DNA from: Perkinsus olseni
Lineage: Eukaryota; Perkinsozoa; Perkinsida; Perkinsidae
Assembly: GCA_013115135.1 (NCBI GenBank)
Contig: JABANP010000040.1
Span: 1 to 64,000, forward strand
Direction: 5' to 3'
Length of the DNA stretch: 64,000 nucleotides
The position numbers and the translations under genes are program-made. The notes beneath the pieces were generated by a model that worked only from the letters and a program-made list of their open reading frames with translations, was not told where the DNA came from and did no database searches. Shown in pieces: positions 11,491 to 23,500 of the stretch (its first letter is position 1; every line of letters starts with the position of its first letter).

Positions 11491-12640
11491 TCACTGGCTT
11501 ACTGATGATCGGCATACTCTCCCATGTTTTCTGAACCACTCCTCGTACTCGGGAGCCATCACCTTCGCAACTTGCTCGACGACAGAGAGTCCAGAGGCCC
11601 TCACGGCAAGTCCGTAAGGAGGAGATCTCTGCAACCCTCTTTCTATCAACGCTATCCAGCGCCTCAGCACTTCACAGCAGTGTGAATTGCTAACCATTTG
11701 TAGTAGCCCCATTTCTACTATGTCCATATGTGCATTAACGGCCTTGGATACCTTCTGAAGCTTCTGGACGAGTCTTTTTTTCTCGCGAGAGTGAGCTTTC
11801 GCACGCCGGCCTCCACGGCGAAGTTCTTCACTCACTCGAGAGGCAGAGAGGGAGGGCATGCCTGCTTGCTGGAGGTAAATGTCAGTGCGGTCTCCTCGCG
11901 CTGCCAATTCGGCTGAGACAGACACGAGGAATTTTATTTCGTGTACTGAGTACACTGTGCTCCATAGTATAGACTCGTTCACTGAGTCTCAGTGACGCTG
12001 CGTCACAGTACTACATGGCGGTGGCGGACGACCATTCGGAGCGAACTGCAGCTCGACATATTTCGTCCAAATAAATCGCTCAACCGCCCGGGTACCTAAG
12101 AACGGAGCCCCGTGAAGGTTCTCAGGCGATGTTCACAGAGCCGGGTGACCCGGCCCGGGTCTTGACCGGCGAGCCATACCGTCTTCTAGTTTCGGCCTCC
12201 GAAAGCCCTCAGGTAGATTCTGTTCGTAGTAACTGTTGGCTATGCTGTTTCCGACGTGACTCATGATGAAGATCCACCTACGAAATATAAGCGACGTTTA
12301 TCAAGAAAGAGAAGCACACGAAATTTCGACGGTGAAAGATTAAGGCCGCCCCCTACGTACGTGTTCTGCCATGAATCCAAAGCTAAACTCCGGACTATGG
12401 ATACATTGACTCCGAGACGGTTATGGATACGGCTGCAGTCGCGACAGAGGAAGACGCCCAAGTTGACGCTTGCCCAGCGAGGGCTTTCCCGGCCACAATC
12501 TACTCTCACAAAAAAACCATCGAGCCCAACACACACAGTGCTCTTGTACCAGCGCAGCGTCGATTTTCTGGCCTTGCCAGTAACTCATCGAGCTCCAGAA
12601 GACTGCTGGCGCGATAGGGTTGCGCACTACTCGATGACAT
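11491..12640 (-). CDS. ArfGAP-domain protein
   Basis: Five exons on the minus strand: 12640-12550, 12499-12361, 12277-12180, 12095-12015 and 11912-11491. The introns are 50, 83, 84 and 102 bp, all GT-AG, and their phases (1, 2, 1, 1) agree. The product is 276 residues from an ATG at 12640. Residues 13 to about 125 form an ArfGAP domain: LLARPENRRC, then the C-A-D-C half of the zinc finger split by intron 1, PRWASVNLGVF, CRDCSRIHNRLG with the arginine-finger region, VRSLALDSW, SYYEQNLPEGFRRP and FIWTKY. It should stimulate GTP hydrolysis on Arf GTPases in membrane traffic. The C-terminal half is rich in Lys, Arg and Glu, probably helical, and unrecognised. The last exon could continue through a possible donor (GTAAGC near 11500), so the C-terminus is less certain than the domain. 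Confidence 0.85.
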
Positions 12641-12789
12641 GGAAGGAGAAAAGCCTAGCTCAATCTCCCGGACTCCCCCGCGAGGACCCTTCCGGCCGCT
12701 GTCATATACTACTCGAACTCAAACAGCTCGAAGGTTCAAGCTGCATACCATGCAAAGTGGGATTCATCATTGATCATTGAGCTGGAGAT

Positions 12790-14378
12790 CATTTGACGTC
12801 CGCAGAGTAATTCAACTAGCCGGAGTTGGGCCTACCCCAATTTTTCCACCTGGACTTCTCTGCCTGAGAAGCACAGAGACCCGATATCCCTTAGACACTG
12901 GAGATTTTACCCTGAGCCGACTGCACCTCACACGCGTATGCGACAAGCTTTCTAAGGAGTTCCTCCCTCTTCGCATCTTGGTGGACGCTGTCGCACACAA
13001 GGATGGAGCTCGGGGAGCACTCTCGCACAGTCTTCATAACCTCGTCCACTCTCTTTCGGCTATCGATAACTGTCACCGCAACGCCTTCAACTAGAGGCCT
13101 GGGTGGTAGTCTCTCCTGCGGCTCGGCTAGACGTCTCTTCATGAACCTTATCTCCGCGGAAGTCAGACCTGAACTTCAGGCCTGACGGTGTGAGCAGATT
13201 GACCGAGTTTCACATACCTCCCACTGAAAGGTCCTGACCTAGGGTGTGGTGGAGAAAAGCCGTGCCGATGCAAATTAAAGAGAAACCCCCGGAAACATTC
13301 GTCCAGGGTAGCTTCAGGACCTAATTCACGATGCGAGTCTCTGCTCCAAGCCATGGTTTAATCATGGAGTCCATGGCTTGGAGGCCACATCCCCAGTGGG
13401 GATTCCCCATGTACCCATTGCGATGAGCCTCTTCATCAATGTCACAGATCTACGTGACCAGACTATCAATGCCACATGCGGGGTATGGTTCGCTCCGTTC
13501 GTTTCTGAAGGAAAGATGACAGGTATTTCTCTACTGCTAGAGGTATGCTCAGGTGCCTTTGGTCATTACTCGCCTTCGTGAGGACTTCTGTGACCCGTAT
13601 CCATAAAGGAGGTTGTTCGAGCGTCGAATGTAGAGCTTGATCTCTGATGTTGTACCTTGATATCATTCAGATGTTATCATACCGAGCCTCAGGTACGTCA
13701 TCGGTACGCAGCTTAACTCACACATTGCGTTTGAGCTCCTGTAGGAGGTCGAACCCTTCCCACGAAGAGGTCCAGGGCATGTTTTTTCTCCATCGACGCA
13801 GTAGCTCAAACAGGGCCTCGGCAGGATGGCCGAGCGCCACTATCTCAAAAACTTTGACCAAATCGTCGTAGTCTCCCACAGCAGTCGTGGGCACTCTAGT
13901 CGGCAACTGAAGAGAATTGTACAGTCTAGCAGTACTCCTCTTTTTTATAGTACCGTACATCAAGAAGCTTGATCTTCATCGATGGCCAGTCCTTCACCAC
14001 GTCGATCATCTGTGGGAAGAGCTGGCTGTCTACGTTTCTAGATGTGCACATTTCTCTGAATTGAACTTCCAAGAGCTGATTCAGGAGACTTTCCAACCTC
14101 GCAAAGCCGCCGCTTTTGTGGACTGAAGGACACTCAAGAGCCCTTGGCCGACCCAACTATAACGTACTACCTTGCACGGTAGGGATGACACAGCTGGTAT
14201 TGTAGCCACCAAGGGTCTCGTCGCAGTTCACAGAGTTCACCGCGCTGAAGATGGGGCGTGACGCTTCAGCTGTGCCGCTATGTCGTTGGCAATATCCTAG
14301 TCTATTCCTAGCCGCAGACTGGCAAGCAGGGTGACGACACCGTCGCCCTCCGCCGTGTGCGATGCAGTACCTGATCAT
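12790..14378 (-). CDS. Unrecognised multi-exon gene with Cys/His-rich start
   Basis: Several minus-strand exons look real but the joints were not fully solved. The first candidate exon starts at an ATG at 14378 and codes for HGGGRRCRHPAC and GYCQRHSG, a Cys/His pattern seen in short zinc-knuckle-like repeats of other protists. Later candidates lie at about 14093-13926 (acidic, helical), 13920-13718 (LFELLRRWRKN), 13660-13466, 13354-13163 and 13142-12891 (LPPRPLVEGVAVTVID). Two small palindromes sit between exons at 13348-13379 and 13389-13403. It could be one gene or two, and it lies just upstream of the ArfGAP gene on the same strand. No function is assigned. Confidence 0.35.
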
Positions 14379-14523
14379 AGAATAGTGAGCAGCAGCTTCT
14401 CATCCGAAGCCACTTCACCTGGCTATGCCATCGGGGGATCCCCTACGAGCGAGTTTGGTACAGTTCAGCACCTCGCAGATTGAATGCCCGCGAGCTCCTG
14501 ACGAAACGGTACCCATAACCACG

Positions 14524-14558
14524 AATTGCAGTAGTGTTACAGTAACACTACTGCAATT
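14524..14558. repeat. Perfect 35-nt palindrome
   Basis: Two 17-nt perfect arms (AATTGCAGTAGTGTTAC and its complement) around a single A. It lies in the 300-bp spacer (14379-14693) that otherwise shows no gene. A second partial copy of the arm sequence (TTACAGTAACATTG) follows at once. Confidence 0.9.
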
Positions 14559-14693
14559 ACAGTAACATTGTTACTTGACTTTTCCTTAGATTCTTCACTC
14601 CTGACTGGACGACCTGACATCACTGAGAACCGTCTGGACCGGGAGGAGGCTCCGGACCCCTTTGTAACGCAACTGGCCCTAGGATATAAAACA

Positions 14694-15016
14694 TGCTAGC
14701 CGTACAGTGGCTCCTCTCGGTAGTGAGGTACGGGCAAACTCTCGCTGGGTTCACCGTCCGTCTCACTTGTCGCCCAACCCAAGGCCCAAACAGTATTGCC
14801 GAGCTCGGATTGGACCCGCAACGCCGTCGCTCGCTCCCTTCGGCCCAGGGACCTGGGACACGTAGCCGCTTCTGACACCTCTAGCCACGCTAGCCGTACA
14901 GTGGCTCCTCTCGGTAGTGAGGTACGGGCAAACTCTCGCTGGGTTCACAGTCCGTCTCACTTGTCGCCCAACCCAAGGCCCAAACAGTATTGCCGAGCTC
15001 GGATTGGACCCGCAAA
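14694..15016 (-). repeat. Inverted copies of the 194-bp repeat
   Basis: About 1.7 copies of the unit found at 9184-11366, here in reverse orientation. They carry the same CCCAGG..CCTGGG core and the same GGACTGTGAACCC start read on the minus strand. Together with the main array they bracket a 3.3-kb block holding the ArfGAP gene and the unrecognised gene. Confidence 0.92.
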
Positions 15017-15400
15017 GGACGGATTGAGTCTCGAACTCAACAACATACTCTGCCTATACAAAAAGTCTGCATTGAGCTCAGTCCAGGCAGCGACATGCTA
15101 ATTGTCAATTAGTAATTGAGCCCGTTTGAAGCTCGTGGTCCTGCAACGTTGAGCTCCCTTAGCTCAACCATCGGCATCAAGTCCTCGCAGGTTCATCATT
15201 CTATAGTTCAGCCTCTTCCTCGGACGAAGCTGCATTGTATGTCGTCCCCCGCGAGAATTAGGTTTGGGCTTGTCAGTAAATACCTGAAACAACTTGCTTC
15301 AAGTACAAGAGTTTCTACTAGAAACCCTCGGACTAGAAACTTTCTAGCCCCTTCGAACTGTAGTATTCCGAATACCGCTTAAAATTCGGCCTTAAATGTA
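15017..15400. other. No gene seen
   Basis: Spacer after the inverted repeat copies. No exon or repeat stands out on either strand. Confidence 0.45.
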
Positions 15401-16019
15401 TTACCGTTCCCGTTTTCTCGGAGCTCTGATCAGGATTCGATATCCTGGTGAACACTGGAGTACTTGAGGAGGAGAGTGAGCTCCTAGCAGTGGCTCGGGC
15501 ATCGACCGGTATCTAAAAGACTGTACAATAGGAAGGCGGGCCCTCAAAATACTTACCGCTGCTAGTGCCAGCCCCGCGCCACTCCAGTCAAGTGGTGGCT
15601 CTTTGCGTCTGACCACGTCTCGGTATGAACAAGAGGACTGCTCCGGAGACCAGAGATTCGAAGTTGCAATGAAGGGTGGCGACTGTGCTTCGATGGGTGA
15701 GACATCGACACTGTGCTCCGGTATGGACATTTCGTCTTCACCATCCTCGTAATCTCCGCCGTCGGATCGTTCCGACTCGCAACCATCGCCCGAGTCCAAC
15801 TCTTGGCGCATACTTACATCATCCTGGGTCGGTGGACCCTAAGGTGAATCTTCTAGTGCGTCTCAAAGTTTCGCTTCTATGACCTACTTCGTCTTCGCCA
15901 TCCTCGCAGTCGGAATCTCCTGATTCAGACTCATCGTCTCCATAATCTCCGCCGTCGGATTCCTCCGACTCGCACTCGTCGTCTGAATCCCACTCTTGAT
16001 GCATGCTCTCATAATCCAA
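15401..16019 (-). CDS. Two acidic, duplicated open stretches
   Basis: Minus-strand frames near 16019-15890 and 15811-15700 both code for an Asp/Glu/Ser-rich segment with the shared core ESDGGDY / ERSDGGDY and a CEDGEDE / YEDGEDE end. They look like a duplicated exon. They may be 3' exons of the transposase gene just upstream, or a separate gene, but the obvious splice phase from exon 5 of that gene does not fit. The rest of the 15401-15700 frame has no recognisable feature. Confidence 0.35.
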
Positions 16020-16110
16020 GACCGATGAAGTCTGAGGTGAAATCCAGTATGACTCGGAGATTTCCCGCGACCTACTTCGCGATTGGTATTCGAGTTGATT
16101 CCATTCTCAC

Positions 16111-18991
16111 CGGACTTCTTCGCTCTGCCCCGGGTCCTGATCTGCTTCTTCGCTGGTTGTTCTGCCTCACCAAGCATACTTGAGTACTCGTCCGTTTCGA
16201 TATCGTCTCCGACTATGGGCCTACCTGCAAAAGAAGAGATTTAGACTAAATCGCTAATTAGACTAAATCATTTGGTCGATAGCGCTCAGCCTATAACCCC
16301 ACGGCGGGGTCAATTACCGTCATCATCCTTTTCGGCGGCCTCGATCAATTCTCGCTCCATTGTTCGGTGTGGATCTAAAGACTTGCGTTTCATATTTAGC
16401 AGAGTGATTCCCGCAGTGCGGAAGGCTTGAGTGTGAGTCCAGGGCTCACCATCCTCGTCGCCACTCGATTCAAACTCCTCCGCGGATATGCTAATGGAGC
16501 TAAGGCTGTCGAGAGCACTCTGAGCGAGCCTCAAATCGTGTGGTTCTGATGAGTTCGGCTGTATCGGGTGGGCACAGTGTGGTAGTCTATCCCCTTCTCT
16601 GTTGGACCGCCCCATACCGAGTTGCTTGGGCAGTTCAAGATGTCTGCGTATATAGGAGTCGTCAGTCTGTAGAGCCGTAGTGCGGGTGTAACTGCGGAAA
16701 GGACGAGTCGTTACGGACGATTACTAAAGCAAATGTCATTGACAGTTGACTCACCGTGGTCGTCCAGGAGGCAGAGAGCCAGCCACCTGTACTTGATGTA
16801 CCGAGGCTTGACTGCATCGGCCCTCGCGAAGCATTACCCCCAGTGCATGGCGACAAAATATAAATTTGGCGTCCGGACAAGAGCAGACCGGTGGCATGTC
16901 TCCTGTGGTGCGCCGCACTATGCGCAATTCTGTGTTGAGATAGGCGAACTCCGACCAGGACGACCACTGCTTGGAATCGTCGCTGTCGACTTTCCGCAAG
17001 AATTCGGATACGACCGTATCCAGCTCGCTTCCGCGGCCAGGATCGCCACATACACGCAGCAGTCGACTCGATACTACAACATATCGATCCTTACTCTTGT
17101 CGTAATAAATATGCTGAGCACTCTTGCTGCGGCACCACCGGCCTGCCGCGAGCAGCTGGCTCCGCGTGGGTATAGGTATGGGAGCTTGAGCGTTTGGAGA
17201 TTGCTCAGCAGCAGGCTCGTAGGTTCTTGTAGAATACGTACGGCACGCCACGCATAGTTGTTCTACTAATTTACTCAATTTGGTTTCTTGCTTGATACGG
17301 CCTGAGAGAGATGAAGGCATGGCACGAGTCGTTCTGACGCAGAGGAAAGCTTACGGTGGCGCAGAGCAGCATTAAGGGCTTCAAGTGAATTATTATGGCG
17401 CCCCAAGAAGGGGTTCATCTCCCAGCAAAATCTATTCCATGTTACCCTCCGATGAAGCCATTGAGATGAGAAATACCGCCACAATACGGGTTCTTCCTCT
17501 TCCCATTCTTGCCGAAAGAGATCGACACCAACCGCGAAGAGTGAATGACCCCCAATACGTTGCAGAAGGAATACCCCGCGCTTGAATGACGCCTTGGACT
17601 GATCGTCAAGCAGGGCTCTAGCTTTCCTCTCCACATTTCTCCACATGTGGATGAAGCAGAAAATTCGCAGTGTCTGCGAGCCAGTTCCCGTCACCGTCGT
17701 TTTTGGCTCTGGCCACCGACAATCAGGTGTCAAACCGCTGGGCAGTGTTGGACCGAACACCTAGGAAGGTGGTCGGCTTAAAAATAATGGAATCAGCTAG
17801 AGGCACGCCAGCTTACGTTTTCCCACCCTCTGTCGAACATGCCAGCGGCATCCCCAACAAATGCCACTGGCTTGAAGACGAGGTTCAAAGTTATTGAAGC
17901 TGCACGGATTGATCGGAGCAAGGTCTCGATGCTTTCGGAGTTTTCAAATACGCTTACTCCCACTGCGAGTAATCTCGCCCGAGATGGTGGCCTTAGGGCC
18001 ACCATTAGGCCCACTGGATACGGTACCCAGGCCAATTTATAAGTAAAATCCATTCCCAGGACCAGGTATTTTGCGCTCACACCACCAATTCCAACTTCAA
18101 GCAAGTGCCGCGTCGAAAAATAGGCGAAATACGCATTGTCGGAGAACTTATGCGTCAGACAGAAGATCTTGTGGCCTTCCTCCGGCCCCGGGATTGCTGA
18201 GTTGGCAAGGCAGAACTCCTCAAACTCAAGTGTGGAATCTCCACATTTGGGCACTCCGTGGTCCACGGTCTTGTTGTATTTATAGCGTCGGCGATACACG
18301 TAGGCAAGGAATTTGTCGTCAACCCCAGTTTCCGGCAGCAGTCCTTCACGCAACAGCTCTCTGATGGTCGTATCCACCGTAGCCCTTTTACGAACGCAGT
18401 CTAGAATGATGTCGTCGATCATCGCAACTCTCTTTTCCTTATCATCTGCTGATGGGTCCATGCGCGGGTGTGTAGGGTGTGGCATGGCTGGTAAACTCAC
18501 AGTATACGTATCATCTTCGCCGCAATAAATATAGGCTGTATACGGGCATTGCGATTGATACCCACCCAGCCTAGCATACCCACACCTAAACCTCATGGCG
18601 TAATCACCGGTTTTCTTCCGCATATACGTGTTGCAGAGAGTCATCTCTCGACCACTCTGACTCATGCCGCTCCCTTCGTTCAAAGCTGCCAAAGCATCGC
18701 CATAGTCATAGTACAGCCGTTGACTTGCGACATATTCCTTGTACTTGGCGTTGTTACGTAGAGGTACAGGAGCCGCCGATGTCTCCTGATCATCAGCAGG
18801 GTGAACAACATTTTGGGGCTCTGCAGGCGCAGCACTGTCCACGATGACCTAGAAGGCAATGCCGATACGTCCAAGAGCGTGTCACTCCAGTCGCTCACTT
18901 CTTCGTTATGCTGTTGGTGCCCCAATTGACCGGACAGAATCTGCATGATGTGGTCGAGCTGCTCTTTTGATAAAGTGTTTTTGATAGACAT
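16111..18991 (-). CDS. MULE transposase with SWIM zinc finger
   Basis: Six exons on the minus strand: 18991-18899, 18848-17817, 17760-17355, 17301-16755, 16691-16318 and 16224 to about 16111. The introns are 50, 56, 53, 63 and 93 bp, all GT-AG with agreeing phases (0, 0, 1, 2, 1). The start is an ATG at 18991. The MULE core shows LGMDFTYKLAW (first Asp), AFVGDAAGMF (second Asp), CFIHMW and HNNSLEALN (Glu). A SWIM finger follows, CSCPDAKFIFCRHALG. Downstream exons are acidic and basic low-complexity. The DDE triad and all splice sites look intact, so it could be active. It differs clearly from the element at 2857-7065: no helicase part and no PHD finger. The 3' end is uncertain. Confidence 0.8.
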
Positions 18992-20512
18992 AGCAGGGAC
19001 GTGATGAGCGACAAGCGGGGCTTATCAGAAAGCAAGGTTCCTGCGCAATCACGATAGGACAGAACGCGGCCAACAATATTTAGCAACGCAAGCCATCATG
19101 GATTATCCTTGTGCAACTGAAGGTGTCGTCCCCGCCGGGAACTTCCCGGTGTGGTGGGCCGTCGGTGGCTCTACGCTTTTGCTTCCCTGAAGCTCACACA
19201 TGACTCTCTCGCCTAGAAATCGGTTTTGACTGCGCGAGAAAAAAGTTTGACGCCCAAGGGAAATTTCTTGACAGGTCGAGGAAAAATCTTGGCGCGCGCG
19301 CAAAAATGCCGGGTTCGAACCTGCGACGTATGCCCTATACTCCGCATTGAAGTTTCATTGAAGAGCCGGGAGGTCACAGTTAGGGGGACTCTAAAAGCGG
19401 GCCGAAGGCCCGCGCTAATACTTTAAAAACCCCTCCGTACAAGTTTATCCAGCGTTCGGACCGGTTTTTGCCAGTGTTCGGACCTTCGGCCGTAGCCAAC
19501 CACGCGACCTTTGCTGAATTTCTCCATTCACCCGAACAAGAGGTGTTGTTGCCGGCGTTGTATCATGTCTAGTTGCGTTAGTTCATTCAGTCGTCGTTAC
19601 TCACGTGGAGATGCCGAAACAAGCCGGACTGAGCGAAGAGGCTGAGACTCATATCAATGCTACTACAGCTCGGCAATGTCCTCAAACGAGACCCCGAATA
19701 TGATCGCCTGTTGCAAGCGTGTACGCTTTCTTACCTTACGCGTATAAGCTCACGTCTCTCCTGCTTTGAGACGTTGAGAGGATGCGCGCGCAACACCTAG
19801 AAAGAGTATTCACCCTCAGGGCCACTGGGCAATATTCAAGGAATCAGGCATCGTGTCAGTATGCTGAGGGGCCCTCCTAGCTCGCCAGCTAAGAAAGGAG
19901 ATGCAGTCGATGTGAAGCGACTTCGGGTCTCGTAACTCTCACAGTCAAAAGGACGTGCTTGATGTATGATCATCGCCGCTGACTTAACCGTATGCTTATA
20001 TCGGCGTTATGCAACGTCATTCTACGGACAACGTACGACAAACAGCTCCTATCCACATTAAGAAGTCGTACAAGAACACCCAGTAGAATCTGTGCGATGC
20101 TACGTCACATCGAGCTAACCAAGCGAATAAATAGTCATCGTCGAAGACATGAACGATCCATTGACGGTTTGATGGACATAGACGATTTTCCAGTAAAACT
20201 CTCAGAGAACATTCTCCTTCGATTGATTTCACTTCTTCACGCAGTTAGGTAGCGCAATCGTGAAATGGGTCTTTATGTGAATGCTTCTCGTTATTGTTGT
20301 GGTTGGTCGGAGAGGGAGACATTTTCTGTGCAACCAATGCGGGTACAGAGCAGACGGGCAGCCGCAGCGGAGGGAAGCTAGACGGCTGTGACGCTAGGCT
20401 TAAACCGCGAGTGGCAATTTTGGAGCCAAGAGGTTCAAGGAGCCGTGTGTAAATCGTGTTCTGAGTCCGTGTTCTGAGTTTTCTGTGCTCCTGATCTCGA
20501 TTGCTTCTGTGT
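18992..20512. other. Intergenic, with dispersed-repeat fragments
   Basis: No gene supported. 19206-19440 holds a purine-rich tract, a GCGCGCGCGC run, a tRNA-like fragment (19307-19327) and a GCGGGCC/GGCCCGC hairpin near 19395-19411. These are the same parts, in similar order, as at 1-168 and 8750-8910. 19450-20512 shows nothing I can name and ends at the leader acceptor of the first GDH gene. Confidence 0.5.
19307..19327 (-). repeat. tRNA-like 3'-half fragment
   Basis: The minus strand reads a T-arm with GGTTCGAACCCGG and part of an acceptor strand. There is no D-arm or anticodon arm, so it is not a tRNA gene. Confidence 0.35.
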
Positions 20513-20538
20513 AGTTTCTATTTTTATAAACTTCAATT
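20513..20538 (+). promoter_or_regulatory. Predicted leader splice acceptor and 5' UTR of GDH1
   Basis: AG at 20513-20514 is followed by TTTCTATTTTTATAAA and, 24 nt later, the ATG. All four GDH copies share this leader after the AG (AG also at 25796, 30104 and 34326), while copies 1 and 2 differ from the rest just before it. That boundary fits a trans-splicing acceptor; no promoter was recognised. Confidence 0.6.
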
Positions 20539-23500
20539 ATGGATTCCGCAACCACAAACGTTGTTTCTTCATTACTTGAGGCTGCCTATGAAGGCGATAT
20601 CAATCGCATGAAGGATCTATTGGCCAGTAACTCCGGTCTATCTGTTAATGTTCAAGACTATGATAAGAGGACTCCTCTTCACTTGGCTGCTGCTGGTGGT
20701 CATATGGCCGCTGTCCTCTACTTGTTGGGTGAGGGAGCTCAGTTGAAGCCTGATCGCTTCGGTATGCTCCCTATTCATGATGCTGTTGTGAACCATCATA
20801 ACGACATCAAGGAAGTCCTCAGTCAGCTCGACCTCAAGAATGACGATGGTATGTGTTATCTCTCTCCTGAGAAGGAGAGTGCTCTGAAGGAGCAGGTGAA
20901 GAACACCAACATCTCCCTGACTCCTGAGGACTTGGAGACTAAGATGACTCAGGTCTTCTCTATCATCATGAAGGAAGGCGTTCTCGCTGCTGGCTCCCTG
21001 TGGCAGGAGATCGTCTACTACTTTACTGAGCTTGGCCTCCATCCCAGCTACTTCAAGCACTTCACCAGTGTTCAGATCGCCAGGCATATTCATTGCCTCA
21101 TTGCTGCTAAGAAGGTTTCTCAGGCTACTAGGTCTGACTATATCCACTTCGAGATCGAGGACGTGGATTCGGCCTTCTATCTTACCACTATGGAGCCCGA
21201 GAAGATCGCCATCACTGATGCCAAGGTTGCCGAGTATGTCAACGGTGCTCAGGACTGCGGTTTCTCTATCACCTTCCTCAAGTCCGAGAAGCCTCCCATG
21301 CCTGAAGGGAAGTTCCCTCTCGGCGTTCTCGTTGTTGAGAAGCAAAAGTTCGAGTCTGGTGTTAAGTTCGAGGACATGATGGACGAGACCGACCTTCAGG
21401 TCGTGGCCACCCCTCGATTCCTCGAGGAGAGATCTACTGAAGTACAGAAGCTTTATCAGACTCTTATCGATCAGACCATGGCTGCTCGCAACACTGTTGT
21501 TAAAGTGTTCGATGCTCCTGCTGATTTGGTGCAGAAGTCCGGCGCCCAAGTGTTGCAGTTTGCTGCCTATGATGTAGATCGTAAGGGTAAAGCTTACATC
21601 TCTGAGATCAACGAGTGCTTCCGTTCTCATAACGTCGAGCCCAAGAGATTCTACGTGGACTCCTTCGCCAACGGTATTGTCACCTACACCTGCTTCTTCG
21701 ATCCTACTTTCCAGGGTGAGGTCTTGGGAAAGCTCGCTCAAACTCTCCGGTATGTGAGCCATTTCAAGCATAACCCGAAGAAGTCCGCTCTGGTTTGGGA
21801 TCTTGTACTGAAGAATAAGATCACACCCGAGCATGCTATCTTCCTCATTACTGCGGCCAAATTCATCTTCTCATTCTTCCCTAAGGAGACTGAGGAGTAT
21901 CTTACTTTGGCCGATTATTTCAAGAATGATCCGTCCAAGAAGAGCGAGTTGGATACGTTGTTCAGAGATACCATGGCTAATGCTATCACTTATGAGAGGA
22001 TCTACGATGCTCTTACTTCCAACTATCAACTCACTCTCCCTATGTTCGACGACTTCAAGAAGGTTGCCACTGGTGAATGCAAGCCCTTCTACAATAAGGA
22101 GTTGGCCGCTAAGATTGATGATCAGGTTGGATCTCGTCTCGATGCGAAGATCTTGAAGACTCTCTTGAAGCTCAGCGCTCATCTACAGATGACCAACTTC
22201 TTCAAGGCTGGTACAGCTTCTGCTATCGCAATGAGGTTCGACGGTGAGGTCTTGGCTGATCGTCCGAGGACCCTCTTCCCTACTATCCCTTATGCCGTCT
22301 ATCTTGTCGTTGGCAAGAGCTTCTACGGCTTCCACATCCGATTTACTGAAATCGCTCGTGGTGGTATCAGGCTTATCCTCTCTAGGAACAAACAGGTCTA
22401 CAAGAAGAACTGCGCCACTTTGTTGGAGGAGAACTACAACTTGGCCTACACTCAGCAGCTTAAGAACAAGGATATTCCCGAGGGCGGATCTAAGGGTACC
22501 ATTCTCATGGATACGGACTCTCAGAACTTGAAGACCAGTGGTCGTGAGGCCTTCAATAACTACATCGACGCTCTTCTTGATTGTATCCTCGCCAAGGAGA
22601 CCGGCCTCTACTCCAACCTCTCCAAGCCTGAGATGCTCTTCTTCGGCCCCGATGAGAATACTGCTGGATTCATGAAATTGGGTGCTTTAAGAGCCAAGGC
22701 TCGTGGTTACACATATTGGAAGTCTCTGACTACCGGCAAGTCCGTCGTCCTCGGTGGTATTCCTCATGATAAGTACGCCATGACCACAAACTCCATCCAT
22801 CAGTACGTTCTCGAGCTTTTGGATAAGTTGGGTCTTGAGGAGTCTAAGCTTACCAAGGTCATGTCCGGTGGTCCCGATGGTGATCTTGGTTCTAACGAGA
22901 TTCTCATCTCTAAGGATAAGACAATTGCCATTTGTGATGGTACCGGTGTTGCTTATGATCCTCAGGGGATTGAACAGAGAGGAGCTCACTCGTCTCGCTC
23001 ATCTCAGAGTTGGTGTTTCCAGCTTCTCTCGTGATAAGCTATCAAGTGATCCAAAGGCATTCTTGGTCACCGTTGACGATAAGGATGTAACTCTACCTAA
23101 TGGTGATCACTTCAAGTCCGGTGTTGAGGTCCGAAATCACTTCCCAGAGATGGAGTACTTCTCCGCTGATCTCTTCATTCCTTGTGGTGGTCGTCCTGGT
23201 ACTATCAACATTGGTAATGTTGATAAGACCATGTTCAACCCTGAGACCAAGGAGCTCAAGTTCAAGTATGTTGTGGAAGGTGCCAACTTGTACTTCACTG
23301 ATGATGCTCGTCGTTATCTTGAGGATGCTGGTGTGGAACAGTTCAAGGATGCTTCCACCAACAAGGGTGGTGTTACTTCCAGCAGTATGGAAGTGTTCGC
23401 CGCCTTGTGTATGGACAAGGACGATCATGATAAATTCCTCTGCGCTCCTGATGCGACTAGTGCTGCTCCTGAGTTCTACGAACAGTACGTACAGGAGATC

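Noticed and set aside
12256..12780. Plus-strand 174-codon frame
   Set aside because: It overlaps the ArfGAP exons, whose domain is unmistakable on the minus strand.
12891..13142. Exon of a 3'-5' exonuclease (Mut-7-like)
   Set aside because: The stretch LPPRPLVEG..VTVID is faintly similar, but the acidic D-x-E motif expected next is absent.
20638..21834. Long minus-strand open frame (398 codons) opposite GDH, repeated in copies 2-4
   Set aside because: Antisense shadow of a codon-biased gene. It is present only where the GDH frame is, and shows no domain.
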